64,000 nucleotides of DNA from Phragmites australis (lineage: Eukaryota; Streptophyta; Magnoliopsida; Poales; Poaceae). The translations under genes were made by a program, and so were the position numbers. The notes beneath the pieces are model-generated. The model searched no databases. It was given only the letters and a program-made list of their open reading frames with translations, and was not told the origin of the DNA. The stretch spans positions 12,097,501-12,161,500 of the forward strand of contig NC_084942.1 of the NCBI RefSeq assembly GCF_958298935.1, in the 5' to 3' direction. The number at the start of each line of letters is the position of its first letter. The stretch's first letter is position 1. This document shows, in pieces, positions 55,199 through 64,000 of the stretch.

Positions 55199-56431
55199 TC
55201 ACTGTTCCTGTTCGACTTCGGAGTAGGCATGCACCCGAGGGGAGCCAAGAGTGAGCTCGGAGGGGAGGACCGCTTCAGCGCCGTACACAAGAAAGAAAGG
55301 AGTCTCCCCGGTAGCGCGACTTGGCGTGGTCCAATTGGCCCATAGCATAGCAGGCAGCTCATCGATCCACCCTTTCCCGTGCTTTGCGAGCATGTTGCAG
55401 GTCCGGGTTTTGAGCCCCTTCAGTATCTCACCATTGGCGCGCTCGACCTGCCCATTACTCCGAGGATGAGCGACGGAGGCGAAGCAGAGCTTGATGTCGA
55501 GGTCCTCGTAGTAATCCCTGAATAGGGCACTTGTGAACTGAGTGCCATTGTCGGTGATGATCCGGTTCGGGAAGCCGAAGTGACTTGTGATACCGTGAAT
55601 GAACTGAAGCGCCATGTTCTTGGTCACCTTGACAACTGGAACCGCCTCCGGCCACTTGGTAAACTTGTCGATGGTGACATAGAGGTACTCATAGCCCCTG
55701 ATTGCTCGGGGTAATGGACCCAGAATGTCCAGCCCCCAGACTGCAAAAGGCCATGACAAGGGGATGGTTTGAAGAGCCTGAGCTGGCTGGTGAATCTGCT
55801 TTGCATGGAATTGGCACGCCCTGCAGCGCCTAACCAACTCGGAAGCATCCTGGAGAGCTGTAGGCCAGTAGAAACCTTGCCGAAAGGCCTTCCCGACCAG
55901 CGTGCGGAATGATGCATGGCCACCGCACTCGCCCTCGTAGACCTCAGCAAGAAGCTCACCACCTTCTGCCTGGGTGATGCATTTTAGGAGGACGCCGCCT
56001 GCGCCCCACCGGTAGAGATCCCCATCTACTATAGCATAGCGTTTGGACTGCCGAGCAATTCTTTCAGCAGAGGCATCATCCTCGGGTAGGAACTTTTCTT
56101 TCAAGTACCCTCGGATCTCGTCCATCAACGAGGCATCTTGAGAACAGCCAGCAAGCACAGAGGGCACCGCCGGGGTCCCCTGAACTAAGCCCGAGGTTTC
56201 CCCTTCGTCCTGTTCGGCAGGCAGGACGGAAGGCCATGTGAGCCTTTCTTCAAAGACTCCGGCAGGGACACACGCACGGGAAGAGGCCAGGCGAGAAAGG
56301 TCATCGGCCAGAGTGTTGTCGCGGTGAGAGATGTACCACAGCTCCAGGCCGTCGAAGTGCCTCTCCAGCTTCCTAACTTCCGCCACGTATGCTGCCATTT
56401 GAGGATCCGTGCACTGGTACTCTTTCGACAC
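55199..56431 (-). CDS. Element E RNase H end and integrase core (410-residue open frame)
   Basis: The longest intact stretch of E. It begins with the end of the second RNase H (GLELWYISHRDNTLADDLSR), then the integrase zinc-binding region (GGHASFRTLVGKAFRQGFYW, RRCRACQFHAK). The catalytic core follows, with its three acidic residues in GLDILGPLPR, ITDNGTQFTS and NGQVERANGEIL. It is a fragment of the gag-pol polyprotein, not a separate gene; the upstream frame has stops at about 56435 and beyond. Confidence 0.85.
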   Translation of the reverse strand: MSKEYQCTDPQMAAYVAEVRKLERHFDGLELWYISHRDNTLADDLSRLASSRACVPAGVFEERLTWPSVLPAEQDEGETSGLVQGTPAVPSVLAGCSQDASLMDEIRGYLKEKFLPEDDASAERIARQSKRYAIVDGDLYRWGAGGVLLKCITQAEGGELLAEVYEGECGGHASFRTLVGKAFRQGFYWPTALQDASELVRRCRACQFHAKQIHQPAQALQTIPLSWPFAVWGLDILGPLPRAIRGYEYLYVTIDKFTKWPEAVPVVKVTKNMALQFIHGITSHFGFPNRIITDNGTQFTSALFRDYYEDLDIKLCFASVAHPRSNGQVERANGEILKGLKTRTCNMLAKHGKGWIDELPAMLWANWTTPSRATGETPFFLVYGAEAVLPSELTLGSPRVHAYSEVEQEQ

Positions 56432-58301
56432 CTAGTTGACCACCAGCTATGAGTCTCCCTTGACCAGGAGGCGACGAATCCCGAGGCCCACCACGGCCCG
56501 AAGGCCGGCGATGAGGCCCTCATATTTCGCCATGTTGTTGGTTGCTCAGAACTGCAACTGCACAACGTACCGGAGTTCTTCACTCGTTGGGGAGGTGAGA
56601 ACCACTCCGGCCCCCGCACCTTTCAGTGTGAGGGAACCGTCAAAGTGCATAATCCAGTACTCGGGCACATCGTGCCCGGGATAGGCGGAGATTTCTTCTT
56701 GGTCGATCTCGGGGATGGGCGTCCACTCTGTCACAAAGTCAGAGAGCGTCTGGCTTTTGATCGCCTGGCAGCTGACAAAGTGCAGATCAAACTCTGCCAG
56801 CTCCACCGCCCACTTGACGATGCGCCCAGCGCCCTCTCGGTTCCGGAGGATGGGCCCCAGCGGAAACATGGTAACCACCGAGACCTTGTGCGCCTAGAAG
56901 TAGTGGCGCAACTTCTGGGAAGCGACGGGCACGGTATAGAGCAGCTTCTGGGCACGGTATAGAGCAGCTTCTGGGCTTGGGGGTACCTTGCCTTGGTGTC
57001 TCGGAGGACTTCACTGATGAAGTACACCGGTCGCTGTACACAGTGGGCCCGAACCGTGGCCTCGCCCGAGGGCTTGTCACAGCCCCCGAGCTCGGCAGCG
57101 TGGTCGGGGCTGGTCGAGTGCTTGGGCTCGACTCCCTGGTCGGGAGGAGCCAAGTGCTAGAGCTCGACCTCCTGCTCGGGAAGAGCCGCGAGGACTGGGG
57201 AGTGCTCGGGGGCGGCCGAGAGCTGGGACCCAGCACCTTGCCCCGAGCACTCATCGCGCTCCACCACCAGTACTATGCTCACGACCTGAGGAGTGGCCGA
57301 GATGTAGAGCAGTAGTGGCTCGCCCTCGGCGGGGGCCACCAGTACGGGCAGTGAGGTGAGGTATTTCTTCAAGTCATGGAAGGCCTGCTCGGCCTCCGGT
57401 GTCCAGTCGAAGAGGGGGAGTCCTCGCTCCCCAAGCTTTGAGATGAAGCGCCCGAGGGCCGCCATGCAGCTGGCGAGGCGCTGGACTTCCTTTAGTCGAG
57501 CCGGGGGGTGCATCAGCTCGATGGCCCGGATCTTCTCTAGGTTGGCCTCGATTCCTCGGCTAGAGACCAAGAAACCGAGGAGCTTGCCCGCAAGTACCCC
57601 GAAGACACACTTCTCGGGGTTGAGCTTCAAAAGGGTAGTGCGGACTGTTGAAAGTCTCGGCTAGATTTTCAAGCAAGGTGGCGCGGTCTCAGGATTTGAC
57701 CACAAGATCGTCGATGTAGGCCTTGACGTTGCGGCTAACCTGCGAGTCAAGGGTAATATGCACAACGCACTGGAAAGATGACCCAGCGTTGCGGAAACCA
57801 AACGGCATTGATACATAGCAATAAGTCCCCACCGGAGTGGTAAAAGAAGTTTTTTCTTCATCCTCTATGGCCATGCGAATTTGGTGGTAACCAGAGTTTG
57901 CATCTTGAAAACATAAAAGATCGCACCCCGCGGTTGCATCTACAATCTGATCTATGCGGGGTAAAGGAAAAAGGATCTTTTGGGCAAGCCTTGTTTAGGT
58001 TGGTGTAGTCGACGCACATGCGGAGCTTGCCGCTGGCCTTCGAGACGATGACTGGGTTCGCTAGCCACTCGGGGTGGAGGACCTCTCAGATGAAGCCGGC
58101 ATCAAGGAGCTTACTTACTTACTCCCGGATGAACTCCTGGCGCTCAGGCTTCTGCCACCGGACTTTTTGCTTCACCGGCTGTGCTTCCGGGCGCACAGCT
58201 AGGTGGTGCTCGATCACCTCCCTAGGGATCCCAGGCATATCGGACGACTGCCATGCAAACACATCAACGTTAGCCCGGAGGAAGGTGATGAGCACGCTTT
58301 C
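56432..58301 (-). pseudogene. Element E reverse transcriptase and RNase H domains
   Basis: Read leftward: ASGKLRMCVDYTNLNKACPK-like fingers near 58000-58050 with a frameshift after it, GCDLLCFQDANSGYHQIRMA, SMPFGFRNAGSSFQ and the catalytic YIDDLVVKS (near 57690-57700). PEKCVFGVLAGKLLGFLVSS and the first RNase H follow (57157-57630 onward; FDWTPEAEQAFHDLKKYLTS, then RPVYFISEVLRDTKARYPQA). The second, ancestral-type RNase H starts at about 56650 (WIMHFDGSLTLKGAGAGVVL). The catalytic motifs survive, but stops and frame changes occur between them. Confidence 0.85.
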
Positions 58302-59090
58302 CTATTTGCTACCCAGGTCACCGCCGATTCGGACGACCTGGGAAGGGTCTTCACCCACCATGACCTCATTCGTAGGAACAGAGGCGTCGGCAACGAGTCG
58401 GGGTTTGGATGAAGAGGTTCCCGGGCCCCCTGGATGACCTTCGACCTCGGCTCGAGCTGAGACCAAGGCTGAGTATAACTGCTCAACGCAGGAGACGACG
58501 CTGCCAGACTCGACGGACACGGAGATGGGGCCCGTAGGCCCCGGCATCTTGACTGTGAGGTAAGCATAGTGGGTGACCATCATGAACCAAGCGAGCGCCG
58601 GGCGCCCCAGGATGGCGTTGTAGGGGTGGGGCAGCTCCACGACATTGAAGATGACGTTCTCCGTCTGGAAGTTGTCCCGGCTCCCGAATGTCACGGGCAG
58701 CTCGACCTGCCTGAGGGGCAGGGAGTGCCCGGGTGTCACCCCATAAAAAGGGAGCGACGGCTTTAGGCGCTTGGAGGGCACCTGCAGCTTCTCGAAGGCC
58801 TCCCGGGAAAGGAGGTTCAGACATGCGCCCCCGTCGATCAGCACCCTGTTGACCTTCACGTTGCAGATGGTGGGGGACACTACCAGGGGTAGTCGCCCCA
58901 CGCCTGCAGTACTGGCGGGGTGGTCGACCAAGCTAAACATGATCGGGGCGTCCGACCACTTTAGGGGCCTTGCAGCCTCTTCGCTCGGGGTCGCCGAGCA
59001 CACCTCATGTCGCATAGTCTTGACGCTGCGGTGGGAGGAGGGCATGTATGCGCCTCCGTCGATGAAGGCAACGGTGTGCTCAGGCTCCTG
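58302..59090 (-). pseudogene. Element E protease
   Basis: Aspartic protease that cuts the polyprotein. The frame 58302-59045 holds the active site VLIDGGACLNLLS (D-G-G, usual for Tat elements, where others have D-S-G or D-T-G) and the flap and C-terminal signature YNAILGRPALAWF. It runs in the same direction as, and just after, the gag tail. The frame is open for 247 codons but part of a broken polyprotein. Confidence 0.8.
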
Positions 59091-60812
59091 GAAACCGAGC
59101 TCTTGGTTGTCGGGGGCGGCTCTGTCGTTGCCGCCTCTGCGGGGCTCCTCGCGGTCCCTCTAGCGTTGCTCGATGAGGCCTTTGACCGTGCGGCACTCTG
59201 TGAGGTCATGCCACTTGGTCTGGTGGATCTGGCCCCACTTCCCCTGCTCAGGCTTCGCGGGAGCGGGGGCCCTTGCAGGAGCGGGAGCCCTTGCGGGAGC
59301 CGGAGCCCTAGGAGGGGCTCGGGCCAGAACCCTCGCTGGCGTGGGCCGTCTGTCGGCGGCCACCCGACGTGCTTACCGGCGGTCGGGTTCCTGGGCTGGC
59401 CCATAGGCGGGGCCCTGGGCTGGCTCGACGGGGACAGCCTCGCGCCTCCTTCTCTTTTTCTTTTCCCGCCTGTCGGAGCGGGAAGGACCTGGCTGATCGG
59501 TGGTGGGATGCTCAGGGCGCGGAACGTGCCATGCTTGAGCCTCTACCACCTTGGCGCACTTGTCGGCCAGCGCGAAAAGTTCTGCGGTGGTTTCGACCTC
59601 GTGCATGTCCAGCTTCTCGAGCATCCGCTCATCACGGACACCCTGCCAGAACGCGACAATGATAGCGTGGGGGGTTATCCATGAGATGGTATTGCGGACC
59701 TCACTGAAGCGCTATATGAAGCACCGCAACGTCTCCTCCTCCTGCTGTTTGACGGCGTGGAGGTCGCACTCTAGGCCAGGGCGCGTGAATGTGCCATGAA
59801 AGTTCACCACAAACTGGTGGCAGAGATCATCCCAGGAGCCGATGGATCCTGGGGGTAAGTTCATAAGCCAAGAGCGAGCAAAGCCCCTCAAGGCAACATG
59901 GAAATAGTTGGCCATCACCTTTTCACTGCCGCCAGCCGCTTGGACAGCAGTGGTGTAGATTTGGAGGAACTCGACGAGGTCGATGGACCCGTCGTACTTC
60001 TCCGGTAGTTCTGGCCGGAACTTGGTGGGCCATTTGACCCGGCGGAGCTCGTTGGTGAAGGCATGACAGCTTGTGCCTTACTCGGTTGCACGGGCGGCGC
60101 CCTTGGGCAGTGAACGCCGGTGAGCCGGGGAGCCCCGGCGGTCATGGGCCGGCAAGGAGGAGGCCTGGTCCTCGGCCTCGGCCTCATGCCAGGTCCCCCA
60201 CTAGCGCTCGAGGGTAACGCGCGTGTCTTCGATAGCCCTCCGCTCAATGAGGTGCAAGCAGAGGTCTTGAGCTCCAGTAGTGGCCAGGGGGGCGGCACTC
60301 TGCTTTGAGGCCCCCCGACCAGTGCGACTGCCACCTGACGATGGGCTGGTCTTAGCTGCGCCGCGGTGGGAGGTAGCGCGAGAACTCTCGGCCAGCACTT
60401 GGCGGTGAGCCATGCCGACCAAGGCGGCCACCTCCTGGAGCCAGCGGCCTTCTGGGGTTTCCCCCACCGCCTGGACTGCTGGGTGCCTGAGGAGAGCTTG
60501 CGCCGCAAGCAGCGCACTCCCAGGACTGGCCTCGCCGAAGGTGAGCCTACGCCGCAACAGCGCCCAGCGCTGTCCAAACGTGGATCTGGCGGCAGGAGTT
60601 TCTGCCACCTGCTGAGGGTTAGACGGTGCACCAGCGACGGCGGTGGCGGCCCTGCTGGGCCCAGCGCCATGGTCCCACTGAGAGGGGAACGCCGTGCATG
60701 CGGACCGTGGCTACTGCTGGGAAGCAGCAGCGACTAGGGCCTCCTACGCAAGGGGCTCCATTTCCTCACTGGAGCTATAGCTGGTGCGCTGGAGACGATG
60801 GCCACTAGCCAT
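59091..60812 (-). pseudogene. Element E gag
   Basis: The minus-strand ATG at 60812, about 50 bases after the primer site, gives MASGHRLQRTSYSSSEEMEP and an early TAG. The alanine-rich N-terminal part (60201-60608) precedes the capsid core (59712-59918; FHVALRGFARSWLMNLPPGS, FHGTFTRPGLECDLHAVKQQ, RCFI-stop). Then come KLDMHEVETTAELFALADKC, a proline/alanine/arginine repeat (59240-59330, APAPARAPAPARAPAP), and a zinc-finger-like end (IHQTKWHDLTECRTVKGLIE) in which one cysteine of the usual motif is not evident. At least four stops. Confidence 0.75.
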
Positions 60813-60860
60813 TTTTTCCGCAGGAAAAAACAAACAAACAAATTTAGGGATGCAACCCCC

Positions 60861-60875
60861 CTACCTGGCGCGCTA
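60861..60875 (-). promoter_or_regulatory. Element E primer binding site
   Basis: The minus strand reads TAGCGCGCCAGGTAG two bases after the LTR end. It looks like a once-mutated form of the TGGCGCGCCAGGTAG primer site of this element type. I cannot assign the tRNA with confidence. Confidence 0.6.
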
Positions 60876-60877
60876 GC

Positions 60878-61247
60878 TGTCGGAGGGTTAACTCCTATCG
60901 CAGGGATCCTGAGGGACCCCTTTTTGAGATTTGGCCAGGGGGATGATTCTAAATATGTTTGCTGGAGAAATAAATGAGTATGAATGGACCCGTGCATTTA
61001 ATGTCCCCACGCTCTTCTGCCAGAATATGGCAGGGACTGACACTGAGCATGGCAGGAGCAGTTGGAGGTGATAGGCCATGCACGCTCTTAAATGCGGCAT
61101 TGGGCCTTTCACAGGCTGACACCTTATCGCTGGACCCCTGTGGGGGCCACCGATGAAGGACGTCTTGGGTCGTCAGGGAACCGAGTGCTCGGGGGTCACT
61201 GTTCACCTCCCCGAGCACTCTCTCCCAGAAACGCCCTCTCTTGGTCC
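60878..61247 (-). mobile_element. Element E 5' LTR, truncated and internally deleted (370 bp left)
   Basis: Begins (plus strand) TGTCGGAGGGTTAACTCC like the 3' LTR and matches it to CTCTTGGTCC at 61247, where it stops. The last about 650 bp of the LTR are lost. Within it, the roughly 450 bp equivalent to 39900-40370, including the minus-strand TATA-like motif, are missing and replaced by a short unrelated stretch (60950-60990). Confidence 0.85.
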
Positions 61248-61930
61248 CGGTCGAGTTGGTCTGGATGTATGTGACATGCTTTATGTCTCCTCTGGTTGTG
61301 GCCTCGGAGGGCCGCGATGCCCGGGATATGCCGACGGAGGGTCCTTGGAGCCCTCCTAGGTTACTGTATGGATGTGGCAACCGGAGAGTGGAGCAGGATG
61401 TCTGTACTTGATGTGCCTAGCTAGGTCTTGGTCGCCATGGATGGTTATCAGTCCCTGGGGTCCGAGCATCTTCAAGGAAAACTAATCATAATGGGGTATG
61501 GCTCCGAATTTGTTCAGGATTCCTCATCTCAGAATGGCATTATAGGCGTAAGGCACATCCACAATGTTGAAGGTGATTACTTCTGTCCATGCTGTGGGGC
61601 CGTTGCTGAAAATGATTAGGAGTTCTATCTGGCCTAGGGCCTCAAGAGGGCCCCATTGAACCCCTGGAGGATCTATGACTTGGTAAGAGCTGGCTCAGTG
61701 GGATTCAGAGGTGGTCGAAGGCATATATGAATAGAAGGTCCATCGAGCTGCCTCTATCAACCAGTATTCTCCAGACCTCGACTTCGGCAATGTTGGCTGA
61801 GCTGACCAGGGCATCAGAGTGGGGAAATTTCACCCCCTCAGAGTCATCAATGGTGAATGTTACGGGGGCATCAGTACATCTGGGGGCCTGTCAATGGATA
61901 CTGGTTGCTCTGATGTGGTGCACCTCACAT
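61248..61930 (-). pseudogene. Element D protease
   Basis: Minus strand. WRILVDRGSSMDLLF (61735-61780) is the active site, with D-R-G where D-G-G is expected. Downstream, after stops and frame changes, a VITFNIVDVPYAYNAILR-like stretch (about 61525-61590) is the protease C-terminal signature. It ends at 61247 against element E's damaged LTR. The active-site glycine-to-arginine change would abolish activity. Confidence 0.65.
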
Positions 61931-63370
61931 GCATAGTCTCACCACTGCCATTTTGAAGCCCAGTCGGAGCTCCCTCCACCGGTTATAGCGAGGATGATCT
62001 GTTTGCCCTGTGCCCCTTCGTCGTTGTATCACTCTGCGAATGATCGGCGCAGAGAAGGTAGGGCTAGCTATGGAGGGTTCTGCAAGGCTAGATGATCAAC
62101 CAGCCGGCTGGCCGGTAGCCTATGATCTTCGAATCGTTCCTTGGTGGCCCCCTCAGTTTAGGTGAAGGTTGCCTACTTCCCGAGGTATTCTTCTCGGAAG
62201 GTAGTGAGGGTTCGGTAGTTGTCGGTGTTGTGTCCTCGTCCCGCACCGTGTAGAGTGCACTAGGATTCCTCCTTGGAACAGTGATTCAAAGTGCGGCCTC
62301 ACTCTGGGATGCCTCCGGGGCGTCCTCAGCCGCGTCCCCTGGGGTGGTTTTGGTTTGGAGCCCCACGGCTGGGGCTGATGTTGTTGCTGTTTTGGCATTG
62401 CCGCTGCCACCCCCTTTGGAATCCGGAGGTATGAGCCTCCTCAAAGCCCCTCTTTGCTAGGGGAGAGGGGGTGTGTGGCGATGCCGCCTACGAGTGTGAC
62501 TTCTCGGGGTTGACACAGAAAGTCTTGGTAGCTTGGCGAGTGCCTTCGGCGGAGTTTTTCCTCCTCTGCGTGCACATATTCCTTGAATTTGCTCATGAGG
62601 ACTTCCACCGTGCGTATGGGACGTTGGTTTAGCCGATCATATAGGGGGCCTTTGGCCAGGCCCTAGGTCGCGGCATTGACGACCTAAGAGTTCGATATGC
62701 CCCTAATCTGGGCCATGGTTTGGTAGAACCTTCGGAAGTAATCTTGGAGGGTTTCGTTGAACAGGCTTTCGGAGGTTATTGGCTCGACAAAGGTGCGCTG
62801 GAAATTGCTACAGAATAGGTCTCGGAGTTGGGACCAGGCGTGAATAGCGCCAGGGTCTAGTGCCCAGAACCAGCGTATGGCCACCCCTTCCAGGGCGTGA
62901 TGAAAGCATTTAGCCATGGTGGCCGGTCCGCCCCTGTTAGCTTCTATGGAGAGGGCTTAGGACCGGACGAAGTCATCAGGGTCTGAATCGCCCCTTAACT
63001 TAGGTAGCTTTGGGGTCTAAAAGCCCTGCGGGAAGGGCGTCCTCTGCAGGTCGGCCTATAGGGGAGAGTCATAGTCTTGCAGGGGATCCTTGCAATGTCG
63101 ACTCTGAGGCTCCGGAGGCTGAACATGCGGGGCCTTGGTGTCGAAGAGCTCATCGATTCATAGAGCTTGGATCGGAATAGCATTGGTCGTCACGGGGGCG
63201 GCGGTGGTCATGCGAGTAGCCTGGTACTCAACTCACATGGTCATTTATAGTTCCTCTATATGGGTTAGGAGTGCTGCCACGCATGATTGACGCTTGGCTG
63301 GAATGGTGTTTTCAGCGGTGGCGTTGGCTGCGGCCCCAAGGGGTGCAGCGGGGGCCTCGCCCTGGTGCTA
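61931..63370 (-). pseudogene. Element D gag
   Basis: Capsid core at 62684-62917 (KCFHHALEGVAIRWFWALDP, LRDLFCSNFQRTFVEPITSE, YFRRFYQTMAQIRGISNS). It is followed in frame by VVNAAT-stop-GLAKGPLYDRL, a basic glutamine-rich part (62153-62410) and a degenerate zinc finger (CTLHGAGRGHNTDNYRT). The scattered stops are mostly TAG or TGA. The N-terminal part and the 5' LTR are cut away at 63371. Confidence 0.7.
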
Positions 63371-64000
63371 TGTCACGGCCCAGAGTTTCTAAACACGTAA
63401 TTAAGAGCTAATGAGCATCATTAGCATCTTTTGTTTTTGTTTTGAGCAGTATAGACATGCAATGAGGATTAAACCGAATGTGGTTAAACCAGGTTTAACT
63501 GATGCGTTGTAAAGCATCTCCCAAAACTTCTATGGAACATAGAGCTGGTGACAATTTTAGAAATAAGTAGATGCCAGGAGAAGAATATAAATGAATTTTC
63601 CCAAATTTTTGGGAAATATTTAGAAGGCATAAAAATCATCACAAGATGGAAAAGATAGCATCTTTGAACAATTTTTATTCAAAATTGGCTCAAGCATTCT
63701 GGGTCAAACAAGTTCAAATGGGTTCCTTATGAATTTTAGTTTCAAACAAAATTTGTTTTACTAATTTTGGGCAATGGGAAGGATTCCATTTGGTTAAGGT
63801 CTGTGGAGTGGGATATTTGCATTGCCGGCACTGTTCACGGCCCCACCTGTCATCCCCTTCGCACACACAGCTCTCAGCTCCCCCTTCTCCCGCTCTCACA
63901 GAGCAAGCGGCACCGCCAAACTTGACTTTGGTGGCCACCTCCACTTTGCCGGCCAAAAGATCAGCGCCAGGCCTTATCTCCCTCCCCTTGCCCTCTGCTT
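63371..64000 (+). mobile_element. Gypsy LTR start (element L), truncated by the window edge
   Basis: TGTCACGGCCCAGAG at 63371 begins an LTR that matches the reverse complement of 2400-3028 over its whole visible length (AAACACGTAATTAAGAGC, then GTAAAGCATCTCCCAAAAC, and the CCCACCTGTCATCC block). It is in plus orientation, opposite to LTR F, and cuts off D's gag. Confidence 0.75.

Larger units (their letters stand above)
39820..61247 (-). mobile_element. Element E: Tat-type Ty3/gypsy element nested in D
   Basis: Minus strand: 5' LTR (60878-61247, truncated), primer binding site (60861-60875), gag, protease, reverse transcriptase with two RNase H domains, integrase (to about 54815), a foreign insert (about 53637-54815), repeat spacer, antisense accessory gene on the plus strand (49069-52295), polypurine tract and 3' LTR (39820-48530, containing copia element K). 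It entered D's reverse transcriptase gene just upstream of the YMDD codons; the bases before the left end are CTTGT (39815-39819). The right side is damaged, so the target duplication cannot be confirmed. It resembles the RIRE2/Cinful type of grass element. Confidence 0.85.
27130..63370 (-). mobile_element. Element D: Tat-type Ty3/gypsy element split by a solo LTR and element E
   Basis: A minus-strand element whose pieces, from its 5' side, are gag and protease (63370 down to 61248), the second half of reverse transcriptase onward (39819 down to 37103), a repeat-rich spacer (36217-37102), an antisense accessory gene on the plus strand (28221-36216, interrupted by a solo LTR) and a probable 3' LTR (27130-27990). 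The antisense gene behind pol and two successive RNase H domains are hallmarks of the Tat lineage. Its 5' LTR is missing: gag runs directly into another LTR at 63371. The first half of reverse transcriptase was lost at the 61247 junction. Confidence 0.75.

Noticed and set aside
59007..59684. 225-codon plus-strand ORF opposite E's gag and protease
   Set aside because: It is the complement of clear gag and protease codons on the minus strand, and lies away from the true antisense gene.
59915..60670. 251-codon minus-strand ORF in E's gag region
   Set aside because: It is a shifted frame of gag; the frame with gag-like motifs is the neighbouring one (60201-60608).
1..64000. LTRs at 1-3028 and 63371-64000 as the two ends of one giant element
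   Set aside because: They are in opposite orientation, and the sequence between belongs to other elements.

Overview
This is a stretch of grass (Poaceae) nuclear genome made almost wholly of nested LTR retrotransposons. I see no intact cellular gene, no rRNA or tRNA gene and no CRISPR array. The grass assignment rests on the element types: Tekay-type chromoviruses with 2-4 kb LTRs beginning TGTCAC, Tat-type Ty3/gypsy elements with a long antisense ORF, a SIRE-type copia, and a BARE/Angela-like copia whose LTR begins TGTTGGTAATATG. I cannot name the species.

Layout, left to right. 1-3028: minus-strand gypsy LTR, cut by the window edge. 3029-3615: fragment of a second LTR. 3616-3909: an unrecognised exon-intron-exon gene fragment. 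3910-21443: element A, a minus-strand Tekay-type chromovirus, split by a relative of the same family (element B, 9052-16178) that landed inside A's reverse transcriptase codons. A also carries, between its primer binding site and gag, a decayed extra reading frame (about 18430-19080) that B lacks. 21444-21599: an inverted scrap of the same LTR family. About 21597-27070: element J, a plus-strand SIRE-like copia lacking reverse transcriptase, RNase H and 3' LTR. About 27130-63370: element D, a minus-strand Tat-type gypsy. D holds a solo LTR with a perfect target duplication (31602-35748) and a second Tat element E (39820-61247). E's 3' LTR in turn holds a complete, apparently young copia element K (40879-48301). 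63371-64000: the start of another gypsy LTR, related to 1-3028 but inverted.

The one element that looks capable of transposition is K. Its 557-bp LTRs differ by one base by eye, its target duplication CGGGG is perfect, and its 1320-residue polyprotein is uninterrupted with gag, protease, integrase, reverse transcriptase and RNase H in copia order. Everything else is broken by stops, frameshifts, deletions or nested insertions. Relative ages follow from nesting: A before B, D before E before K.

The most interesting non-standard signals are: (i) both Tat elements carry a plus-strand (antisense) accessory gene preceded by its own TATA box at a nearly identical 159-160 bp from the ATG, and the E copy has a consensus 71-bp intron that joins its frames exactly; (ii) the extra leader frame of element A; (iii) the intron-containing fragment at 3616-3909; (iv) the hairpin-forming 75-bp tandem repeats of E's LTR, into which K inserted; and (v) an AT-rich island at 54614-54815 that I cannot place.
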